Shown here: piece after piece, positions 7,701-18,100 of the stretch
Position numbering within the stretch: position 1 is the first letter of the stretch
How the letters are laid out: the number at the start of each line of letters is the position of its first letter
From: Candidatus Cloacimonadota bacterium
GTDB taxonomy: Bacteria > Cloacimonadota > Cloacimonadia > JGIOTU-2
Reading direction: 5' to 3'
DNA length: 39,003 nucleotides
Assembly (NCBI GenBank): GCA_014382495.1
Contig: JACNJR010000041.1
Location: forward strand, 1 to 39,003
Translations under genes and position numbers: made by a program
The notes under the pieces: model-generated
What the model was told of the DNA's origin: nothing
The model's input: the letters and a program-made list of their open reading frames with translations, nothing else
The model's database searches: none

Positions 7701-9494
7701 AAAATCCAAAATCTTTCGTGCTAATTTTTTATTAATTCCAGAAATTGAAATTAGTTCAGAAATTTTTGCATTTGCAATATTTTTTACAGATTTGAAATGT
7801 TTGAGAAGTTCGTTTTTTCGTGCTTCCCCTATTCCTGAAATTTTATCTAATTTAGAAAATTTTGTCTTTTTATCTCTCAAATTTTTATGATATTTGATTG
7901 CAAATCTATGCGCTTCATTCCTAATTTGCTGAAGTAATTTCAGAGCATAAGAGGTTTTCGGAATGATGATTGGCTCCTTTTGACTCACAGAAAAAATCTG
8001 CTCTAATTTTTTAGCAATTGAAAAGAGTTCAATTTTGTATGAATATTTTTCAAGTGCTTTCTCGGCGAAAGTGAGTTGTCCTTTTCCGCCATCAACAATA
8101 ATCAAATCGGGAATTTCCGTCTGCTCTTCATCAAGATGAGAAAGATAACGAGTCATTGCTTCTTCGAGCATTAGATAGTCATTTATTCCTTCAACGGTTT
8201 TAATTTTGAATCGGCGATATTGGCTCTTTTTCGGTTTGCCATTATCAAAAAAAACCATTGAAGCAACTGCTTCGTTTCCTTGCAAATTAGAGACATCGAA
8301 AGCTACGATTTTTCTGGGAAGTTTCGATAATCGCAATTTGTCTTTCAATTCTTTTACGGCAAAAACTGTTTTATGCGATGATTTCAGATAGGATAATTTT
8401 TTTTCTTCAACCAAAAGAGAAGCGTTCTGCTTCGCCATTTCGAGCAATTTCTTCTTGTCACCTTTTTGTGGAATGAAAATTTTCACATAAAGCCATTCTG
8501 AAATAATTTCATTGTTTCTCGGTAATTTTTGAAGTAAAATTTTTTGTGGAATATCTTCTTGATGAGAATAATATTGAGCCAAAAACTGAGACAAAATTTT
8601 AGGAATTTTTTCCTTGAAAGTATTATCCAAAAAATAATGTTCTCGCTTTATTAGTTTGCCTTCGCGAATCTTCATCACCACAGAACAGCAGAGATTTTCA
8701 TCTTGTGAAATTCCTATTATATCTAAATTTTCCTTGCTGATTTTGCTCACGATTTGCCTTGTAGAAATGCTTTTGATTTTTCTGATTTGGTCACGAAATT
8801 CAGCAGCTTTTTCAAACAGATTTTCCCCAGCAGCTTTTTCCATCTCTTCCTGAAGTATTTCTATAACTAAATTTGTTTGCCCTTTTAGAAATAGAATTAC
8901 CTGCTCTATTTTCTTTTTGTATTCATCAAAATCAATTTTTCCGATACACGGCGCATCACATTTATGAATCTGAAAATTCAAGCAGGGCTTTTCATATGAG
9001 GAATTTGTTTTTGGTATTTTTTTGTTGCAAGTCCGCAGCCGAAATATCTTTTGCAAAATGTGTAGCGTGTGGCGGATGGAACTCGATTTTGTATAAGGGC
9101 CGAAGTATTTTGCACCGTTTTGTGCGATATTGCGAGTAATAATAGCTCGCGGGAAATTGCTCTTTACATCAATTTCGATATACGGATATTTTTCGCTATC
9201 TTTCAGCGCAATGTTATATTTTGGACGATATTTTTTTATCAGATTTGCTTCCAAAATCAGTGCATCCAATTCGGTTCTTGTAACAATATATTCAAAATTT
9301 GTAATATTTGCGACAAGGATTTCTGTTTTTGGTTGGTCAAAATTTTTCTTTGTAAAATATGATGAGATTCTTCTTTTCAAATTCTTTGCTTTGCCGATGT
9401 ATATTATCTTTCCATTGGAATTTTTCATTAAATATACGCCGAAATTTGGCGGAGTAAGTTTTAATTTCTCTGCAATATTCTGATTTTTATTCAT
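7680..9494 (-). CDS. uvrC: Excinuclease ABC subunit C
   Basis: PPNFGVYLMKNSNGKIIYIGKAKNLKRRISSYF (GIY-YIG), UVR region, LIIVDGGKGQL, terminal HhH repeats. The listed ORF extends to a TTG at 9560; the ATG ending at 9494 (MNKNQNIAEKL) is the more likely start. Confidence 0.96.
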   Translation of the reverse strand: MNKNQNIAEKLKLTPPNFGVYLMKNSNGKIIYIGKAKNLKRRISSYFTKKNFDQPKTEILVANITNFEYIVTRTELDALILEANLIKKYRPKYNIALKDSEKYPYIEIDVKSNFPRAIITRNIAQNGAKYFGPYTKSSSIRHTLHILQKIFRLRTCNKKIPKTNSSYEKPCLNFQIHKCDAPCIGKIDFDEYKKKIEQVILFLKGQTNLVIEILQEEMEKAAGENLFEKAAEFRDQIRKIKSISTRQIVSKISKENLDIIGISQDENLCCSVVMKIREGKLIKREHYFLDNTFKEKIPKILSQFLAQYYSHQEDIPQKILLQKLPRNNEIISEWLYVKIFIPQKGDKKKLLEMAKQNASLLVEEKKLSYLKSSHKTVFAVKELKDKLRLSKLPRKIVAFDVSNLQGNEAVASMVFFDNGKPKKSQYRRFKIKTVEGINDYLMLEEAMTRYLSHLDEEQTEIPDLIIVDGGKGQLTFAEKALEKYSYKIELFSIAKKLEQIFSVSQKEPIIIPKTSYALKLLQQIRNEAHRFAIKYHKNLRDKKTKFSKLDKISGIGEARKNELLKHFKSVKNIANAKISELISISGINKKLARKILDFLNKNGQ

Positions 9495-9537
9495 ATTTTT
9501 CTTGAAAATTTTGATGTTTAAATCGTAAAAAATGGAA

Positions 9538-11106
9538 TTATTTTCTTCTGAAAATATCAAATAACATTTGAGAAGATTTTACTTTGAGAAATTTCAAACC
9601 GGAAAAGTAAATCAGAGACGAAATTATCATAATAACTAAGATTTTCAGAAACAGCAGAATTCGCCAATTTAGCATTGATGTAATTGTGATTTGATTAAGA
9701 TAAAAACAGACAAATCCGAGTAAAATAGAGATTATACATATCTTCAAAAAATTAGATAATATATTTGAGAAATTGATTTTTCCGATATTTTTTTGCAAAA
9801 CAAAGAATAGAATAAATGCTTGAATTGTTGCGGAGATCGAGGTTGCAAGTGCAAGTCCTTTCAACTTAATAAAATGCATCAGAATAATGTTGAGAATAAT
9901 ATTGCAGACAACAGTAATAGCAGCAATTTTCATTGGAGTTTTGGTATTTTTCAGAGCAAAAAACGCTGATGCAAAAATTCTTACAGAACTATGCGAAACA
10001 AGTCCAATAGAATAAAATAGTAATGCAGCAAATGTCATGGGGAGCGCATTTTTTTCGTCAAATGCTCCGTGAAGATAAATAAGCGAAATCATATCTCTGC
10101 CCATCACAAGAATGATAGCAATTATTGGAAGCATTATAATGAGAATCAGATTAAACGCATCTTTTAAAGATTTTTTCAGTTTGTCTGTCTGATTGTTTGC
10201 AATGTATCTGGAAAAGAGTGGCAGAAGAGCAGTCCCAATTGCAATTCCAAAAACGCCTAATGGGAGCTGCATCAAACGATTTCCATATTGTAAAGCGGCA
10301 ACGCTTCCAACTGCCAACACCGAAGCGAGAATTGTGTCTACGACCACATTTATTTCTCGAATTCCAATTCCAACTATTCCAGGAATCATCCTTTGCCAGA
10401 CCTGTTTTATCTCTTTTTGTTTTAGATTAATGCGAAATTTAAATTTGTATCCAATTTTTCTCAATAAAGGCAAATTGACAGATAATTGGCAAATCCCGCC
10501 AAATAAAACTCCAGCGGCAAGAATGAATGCTTTCTCTTCGATTGATGATTCTTTCAAAGTAGTATAAATAATTGCAGGAATGATAATTCCGAGATTGAAC
10601 ATCATCGGTGAAAGCGATGGCAAAAAGAAAATCGAATGAGCGTTCAGAATGGCGATGACGACAGATGTAAGTCCAATTAAAAATAGATATGGAAAAAGAG
10701 TTTGCGTAAGTTGACTTGTTAGAGATTGGAATTCTAGTGCAAAACCTGGTGCGATGAGTTTTACTATAATTGGTGCGAGAACAATTCCAATTCCGACAAG
10801 AATTATTAGCAAAATGATTAAAATCGAAAGAATATTTAGAGCAAATTGGATTGTTTCTGCTTTGGATTTTTTCTCTTTGAATTCGGTATAAAGTGGAATA
10901 AAAGCTGCGGAGAGAGCACCTTCGCCAAAAAGTCCTCTGAGCATATTTGGAATTACAAACGCCACTCCAAAACTATCAGCGACAGAAGTTGCTCCCAAAA
11001 AATGAGTTAAAACAATATCGCGAGCAAGTCCGGAAATTCGACTTAGAAATGTTCCGCTTGAAATTTTCCCAACATTTTTTGCTAAATTGTCACTTTTCTT
11101 TTTCAT
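9538..11106 (-). CDS. murJ: Lipid II flippase MurJ (MviN family)
   Basis: 522 aa polytopic; SRISGLARDIVLTHFLGATSVADSFGVAFVIPNMLRGLFGEGALSAAFIPLYTE is diagnostic. Confidence 0.96.
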   Translation of the reverse strand: MKKKSDNLAKNVGKISSGTFLSRISGLARDIVLTHFLGATSVADSFGVAFVIPNMLRGLFGEGALSAAFIPLYTEFKEKKSKAETIQFALNILSILIILLIILVGIGIVLAPIIVKLIAPGFALEFQSLTSQLTQTLFPYLFLIGLTSVVIAILNAHSIFFLPSLSPMMFNLGIIIPAIIYTTLKESSIEEKAFILAAGVLFGGICQLSVNLPLLRKIGYKFKFRINLKQKEIKQVWQRMIPGIVGIGIREINVVVDTILASVLAVGSVAALQYGNRLMQLPLGVFGIAIGTALLPLFSRYIANNQTDKLKKSLKDAFNLILIIMLPIIAIILVMGRDMISLIYLHGAFDEKNALPMTFAALLFYSIGLVSHSSVRIFASAFFALKNTKTPMKIAAITVVCNIILNIILMHFIKLKGLALATSISATIQAFILFFVLQKNIGKINFSNILSNFLKICIISILLGFVCFYLNQITITSMLNWRILLFLKILVIMIISSLIYFSGLKFLKVKSSQMLFDIFRRK

Positions 11107-11157
11107 TTTATGTCAGCGGCAAATTCTTTGGACAAAAAATTGTTTTTTGAAAAAAAA

Positions 11158-12135
11158 TTAATGTAAAATGTCAAAAGAGATTCTTAGTATATTATGAGTT
11201 TCTTGAATCTGATATGCGATATCAAAATTAAAAGTTGTATCTCGCCAGATTTTGAGCAGTTCAAAACCAATTCCAAAACTGAATCTTCTGTTTTCGCCAG
11301 TGAATAATTCCTGCGAATATCCTGCTCGTAATGCCAACAATTTGTTGAAAAATTTCGTTTCAATTCCTGTTTTTATTTCGTCTTCACAATCGCTTGATAA
11401 CGCTTTGTCATAATCCATAGAAAAGGTGAATTTGTCGTTTTCAAAAGCATAACCGAAAATAAGGTCAACTGCTCGCGACTCGGAATATTCTCCTTTTGCT
11501 GTTCCCACATCATTCTTAGAATTCCAAAGAATATTATTTATCGGATTACGCCACATTAATCCGAATTTATCATTTTCAGAAATCATAAATTGCAATCCAA
11601 AATCAATTCCAAAACCACTTGCTGAACCAGAAATCTGGTGTTCGCCATCGCCATCAATGTATGAACCATCGTTATTATTCCCAAAAGAGTGACTATAATA
11701 TTTTAGATTCATTCCAAAATTAAATCTATCTGCAAGTGAGGGCAAACGAACCAAATTATCACTTATAAATTTACCATTTATAGCAGAAGAGAGAAATAAA
11801 ACTGCTTCAGAGAAAACATCATCACCACAATATATCATTGCGATTCCAAATGATATATTCTCTTGATTTTTGTAAGAATATCCCAAAAAAGAATAATTGA
11901 CAAGGTCAAGAAGGTTTGAATTATCAAAAGTAAAAGAATGCAGATTTTGAATATTACAAAGTCCTGCTGGATTCCAAATTATACTGCTCGGTTTATCTGC
12001 CAATGCTACAAAAGCGCCGCCCATTCCCATTGGTCTCGCTCCAAATTCATAAAAATTGGGATCAATATCATCTAATTCTGCAATTAGAAAATTAACAGCA
12101 TATAAAAACAAAACGAGCAATAATATTTTTTTCAT
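11158..12135 (-). CDS. PorV/PorQ-like (UPF0164-like) outer-membrane beta-barrel protein
   Basis: 325 aa, signal peptide; FYEFGARPMGMGGAFVALADKPSSIIWNPAGL motif plus amphipathic barrel strands. Confidence 0.85.
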   Translation of the reverse strand: MKKILLLVLFLYAVNFLIAELDDIDPNFYEFGARPMGMGGAFVALADKPSSIIWNPAGLCNIQNLHSFTFDNSNLLDLVNYSFLGYSYKNQENISFGIAMIYCGDDVFSEAVLFLSSAINGKFISDNLVRLPSLADRFNFGMNLKYYSHSFGNNNDGSYIDGDGEHQISGSASGFGIDFGLQFMISENDKFGLMWRNPINNILWNSKNDVGTAKGEYSESRAVDLIFGYAFENDKFTFSMDYDKALSSDCEDEIKTGIETKFFNKLLALRAGYSQELFTGENRRFSFGIGFELLKIWRDTTFNFDIAYQIQETHNILRISFDILH

Positions 12136-12139
12136 AATT

Positions 12140-15100
12140 TTATTTTATTAAGATAATTGTTTTAACAATCTCTTCTTTATGATTTGCATCTTCGGCAATA
12201 ATCTGGATTACATATCGTCCATTTCTTGCCATTTTACCATTTTTTGTCATTCCATCCCAATTGAGTGTAAACTCTTCGCCAGCTTCATAATTTCCTTTTA
12301 GCATTGGACGATTTTCTGCAATTGTCCGAACCAAAGTTCCAGTTAATGTATAAATTTTTGCTGTGATTTTTGGATATCGGCTTATCTTCGAAGAGATTTT
12401 GAAAATTATTTGAAGTCCCATATTTTTGCCAATTTGGTCATACGGAGAAAATGGGTTGGGAAGTAATTTCAAGTCATAAATTCCGAGCTGTTTAGATTCT
12501 GCTACAACGCCATATTCACCCAAACAAGGAATTGAATCCAGCTGTAAATATTCATAATTTTTTCTATTGCCGTTTGATGATGCATCCACCCATTCTAATT
12601 TTTCAACATCCCAATAAGCGATAAAAATACCAGACAAATCAATTCCTTCGTCAAATTCAAAGATAATTCCTGGCATTTTGGCAAAATTGGCAGTAGATCT
12701 GATATCAAACACTGAAGCCATAAGCTCAGAAGTTACAGTTGTTTCTTGCATCGGAGAGACCTGAACTTTTTCCAAATAAAGTTTTGCTGATCCAGAACTA
12801 AGCATTGCTTCTGGTAAGGTCAAATTGCAACCTTCTCCGCTATACAAAGTATCAGGTGAATTGGGGAAATCTAATTTTATGTAAACTGTGATTTGTTTTT
12901 CTGCCGTTACTTCGGTTCCATCATTTGGATCAAACGCCCAAACTTCTAAATCAAATTGACCAACAAAGTTTGAGTCAGGATTATACAGAATACTTTCTTG
13001 AACTTTTTCAAGAGTTCCTATTATCGAATCAACTGGTTCAAATTCAAAAAAATCTACATACATCGACGAACCTTCTGCTGAAACTGTAAATGAACAGGAT
13101 TCGTTATTTTGGATTTCATTTGGTCCATCAATAAGCAAATTTGCCAAATGCATATCTTTTACCTGAATGTCTTCAGTTTCTAATCTAATTGTAATTTCTT
13201 TCAAAGTAACTTTTGCTTTTATTTTTCCTATTCCATTATTATCTGCTGCTTTAAATAAAATCAATCGTTTTTCATCCGGAATTTGCTCAATTTCACCAAT
13301 AGTTGAATCTGATAAACTCCAAAAAACAGAACCAGAAACGTCAACAGAATCATTCAGACAATTACCTGCATCATCCCAAAGATTCGCTTCAAATGTAGTT
13401 TCTTGATTGTAAGCAAAAAGTGCTTCATTTGGTGTTATGTTGGAATAATCGTGTGAAAGCATTCCTTCAGAAGTTAAGGTCCAAATATATGGAGAACTTT
13501 GGTTGCTGAATGTAATTCCAAGTGTATCCGATTGTGAATTAAACCAAAATGTTATATCACCAGATTTCAATTGTGGAGGAATTTTAAATATTAAAAGTGT
13601 GTCATTTTCATCTGTCATTTCAATTTCATATTCGTTATTATCAGCATCTTTGTAATGTAAAAATACTTGGTCATTATATGTGCCTTTGTGCAAAGATATT
13701 TTGATAGAATCCAAAGCTGATTGTGATACAATTTGTGATTTATCAAACTGAAGCGGCAATTGTTTCTCTTGAGAATAACATCGCAAAGTGTCCAAAGTTA
13801 AAGTATACGACAAAGGATTTATGTAATCTCCGAAAGAACCGGTAGATTTTGAAATTAAAATTGAATATTCTCTCGTATGAAGAGTGGAATCAGTAGAACA
13901 ATTTCCGGTAGAATCTGTATAAATCGTTGTGTTGAAATTTGCCGAAGTTATTTTTACTGAAACATTTTGAATTGGAGTTGAACCATCTTCGGTAATTGTA
14001 AATTCAATACTACACAAAACATAATCAAAAGTATAATCAATAGTTGTATCATCTGTTATTGAAATATTTAAAATGTCGTGTGAAAATAATTCATTATCGT
14101 ATTCGGCTTCAATTTGTAAATTGTAAATTCCATCTTCTAAATCCGTAAAAATGTATTCTCCATATTGGTTTGTCGATGTAGTATCAATTGGAAAATTTGT
14201 AGAATCTTTAAGAATAATGTTTGCAGAAGGTAATGCTTCATCTTCCATTTTAATAAATCCACTTACATTTGCCGCGTTCGGATTATAAATGAATTCATTA
14301 TATCTATAAACTGAATCTCCGATTGAAACAGAAATATCTAATTCCTGAAAATTGAAATTAATACTTTCATAAGTGGCATTTATTGATAAATCATAATTCC
14401 CATCTGATAATTCGTCAAATTCATATTGGCTTAGAGAGATTTCCTCTTCAAAATCATTTTCTGGACATTCAAGAATAATTGTGGCACTTGTTGGATGTAC
14501 GGTATTAGGATGATCTGTAGATTTATTTATTATCCATATTTCACCAGTTAGTTTTGATGGTTTGGGTTGTAAAATCAATTCAAGATAGCAATTATTTTGA
14601 TCTGAAGTTAGCTCGATTTCCGAAATTTCAGAAATATAATAATTTTCTTTTTCAGCATAGATTGAATAAATTCCAATAGAATCTACTTGAATCGAATATG
14701 ATCCTTCTGCATCCGTAGTATCCGAATATGTGTTGCCGTTTCTTTCGGCAAAAACTACAGCAGCTTGTAATGGCTCAGAATTTGTATTTTTCACTAATCC
14801 GAAAATTGTGAGTAATTTTTGAGTCAAATAAAAATCAACGGTTGATGGGTCAGAAATTCCACCAGATAATGAAACGATTGTATCAGGAATATCCTCATAT
14901 CCTAAATGTGAAACTGAGACGTGATATATTCCATCTTCCAAATTTGAAAATAAAATTGAACCATTTGATGTTGTCACCAAACTGTCGATAACCTCGTCAT
15001 TTTTAAATAATTTCACTTTTGCATTTGCTATACCGTCTTTTGACTCGTTTTCATAAACTCCGCCAGATATTGAATTCTCCAGAAAACTTAGATTAAATCT

Positions 15101-18100
15101 TGGAAGTTCGACCGTCTGTCCTTCATCAATTTCAACTTGTGGGAATGTTTCCTCAGCTGTAAATCCTTCTAAAATAATACTAATATCATAAGTTCCAGCT
15201 GTTATTCCCGGCACATCAAATTTACCATTTGAATCTGTTACATCGCTCATAACTTGACCACTCATAATATTGGATGCATAAACAATCACGCCCGCTTTGG
15301 GATTATCATTGTAATAAACTTCTCCAATAATATGTGATGCTTGCATAAGCTCAATATCGATACAAATTGGCTGACCATTTTCTATTCCTATTCCTTGAAA
15401 TTGACTCACCAAATCATCTCCAACCTCTGCCCAAATATCATAATATCCTGATAATCCAGTAATCGAAAAATCGCCGAATTCATTTGAATATGTTTCATTT
15501 GAAAAGCCATCAAGATTTTTTGCTGTGATAAGAGAAGAACCGACTTCAACTCCGTCATCATAAACTGTACCCAGAACTGAATTTGGAATCATATCAAGAG
15601 TAATTGAGACATCGGTTGAATCGGTCGTTAGCGAATCTGGATGTGAATAATCATTATATCCAAGTTTTGAGCAGGTTAAGGAATAATTGTGAAGTTCTTG
15701 TAAATTTGAGATAGAAAACACGCCTGCAGCGGAAGTAGTATCAATAAATTCTTCATCATTGTGACATAAAGTAACAATTACATTTTTCAAAAATGTTTCC
15801 TCAGAATTTTTTACAATTCCCGAGATGGAACCTAATTCCGGTTCAAGCTGGAAATTGTAATTTAGTATTTCAAAATCTTCCAAATCGAGCATTTCACTTT
15901 GTGCAACATATCCTGGACGAGTTGCTGATAATTCGTAATTTTCCTCATAAAGATAAGAAAACTCATAATTCCCATTTTCAGAAGTTATGAAATTTTGGAT
16001 TTCATCACCAAAAGCCAAAACAACTTCAGCATTTGAAATTGGATTTGAAGTAGTATCTTCAATAATTCCAGATATTTTTGCAGAATGAATGTCGATTACC
16101 AAATTAATATTTGTGATATTTTCGGTTTCAACAGAAATCAATGTGTCGGCATTGTCATAATCATCTGATGGAAGGTTTGAACCAATTGTCGTGGTTGTAT
16201 ATGGGTTGACATTTTCAAATATAAAAAGTCCACCGCTGTCTGTCGTATCACTCAATAATTGCTCCTGATTAAATAGGTTTATGGAAGTGGAATCAATTGG
16301 TCTGTTATCCGTGTCGATCAAATAACCGGAGATGTCTATAGAGTCTGTATATGTAAGATCAATGTTTTGAGTTGTTTCTGACCTGTGTGCCACATATACA
16401 CTATCAATAATTTTTGTCTCATACGATTGTTTGGATATGGTAAAATCGTAATTCCCTTCATATAAAAATTTGATCGAATATGTTCCGTCAGGTTGGGATG
16501 TTCCGGAATAGGTGTTACCATTTTCGGCTTGAATGGTTATCATTGCACCCTGAACCGGATCCCCGGTAACATCGTTTGTAACGGTTCCCACAAATTCCGA
16601 GGTGTGGAGAGACATTGTCAGGCTGTTTGGCATAGAATTAACGGGATCATCTTCAATTGTAAATACGGTATCAGTATTTTCCCAACCTTGTTGGTATTTA
16701 TCGGTTGCAACCGTATAAGTTTCATAAGGGGCTAATTCCTGAAGAGAAAACTGTCCGTCAGAATTTGTGATTCCCGCACTTGATGCAGTTGGTGAAGTTG
16801 CAGTTACATCTACATTTTCCAGAGTATTTCCCTCTTGATCAACCACAACACCGGTTATTGATTTGTTATTAGGAATCATTATTAATGTTGTATCATAACT
16901 TGCTTGATAAAGAGGTATTGTGTCCGGCTGAACATCTGTGTAATCTTCCAAAGAAAGAGTTATCACATAATCTCGATTTGGATTTAGATTCTGCAATGTG
17001 AAATTTCCTACCGGATCCGTTGTAGTATTTCCAGAAAATCCATCTAAACTAACTGCACAAACTTCCACATTTCCCAATCCAATACTTTCATCATCAATTA
17101 CCTTACCAGTAATAGACGCATTTGTAAGTTCCATTGTGAATTTTAATGTGAGTGTTTCATTTGGTTCAATTGTTATTAAAGTATCATCACAAACATAGTT
17201 CGTTTTGCTCGCAGAGATATTGTATTCAACATATCCTGCCAGTCCAGTTAATTGACAAAATCCATCAGAATTTGTCACATCGGAAGTAATCACGCCGGTT
17301 AAATCGTTTTCTGCAGAAATTGTTACATTGCTCAATGGATTTGAGTTTTGATTTACTACTTCGACTTTAAGGGTTGAAGTTAGAGAAGTTAATTCGGCAT
17401 TTTTGGTAATTGTTGCTCCAGCTGGAATTACAATATTAGTTAAAATTTCTATTTCGTAATTTTCTTTTGTAATAGTAATTGTGTAATAAAAACCTGGTAA
17501 AATATTTTCCAAAATATAAAATCCTGATGAATTGCTGTAGGTTGCTCCTCCGCCACCAGAAGATAGATTTGCTGAGATAAATGCATTTTCTATCGAATTT
17601 CCAATTGTAGCATCTGTTATGGTTCCTTGAATTGTGCTGAAATTTTCTTCCAAAAATAATGTTGTGTCAATCGTTGAACCAGGATTTATCTCCAAATTAA
17701 TTGTGTTTTGCAAATATCCATTCTTATATGCAGTAATCTCATACTCACCTTGGCTAATTCCAAGAGTAAATTCGCCATTGGAAGCAGAAGTGGTCTGAAA
17801 TGTATTAGTATCTTGCACAGCTTGAATTGTTACTTGTCCTAAAGGATATAGATTGCCTTCATAATCATAGGATTTCACATAACCATTTACAGATGAAGAA
17901 AGTGCAGAAAGGGTTAATTCGGTTGAGAAGGATTGTTCAAGTTCTAAGGGTACTTCGGTTGTTGCTTCGTCAGATGAATATCCTGTTTTACTTCCAATAA
18001 TGTTATATTCTACCAATGGTGTTACAATTAAAGAAAAATTTCCATAAACGCCACTAACTGTAGAATAAGAATTTTCAGGATTGTTAACTTCCTCAATATC

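Noticed and set aside
9494-9560. N-terminal extension of UvrC in the supplied ORF
   Set aside because: Begins at TTG and overlaps the murJ stop; the GIY-YIG domain fits the ATG ending at 9494.
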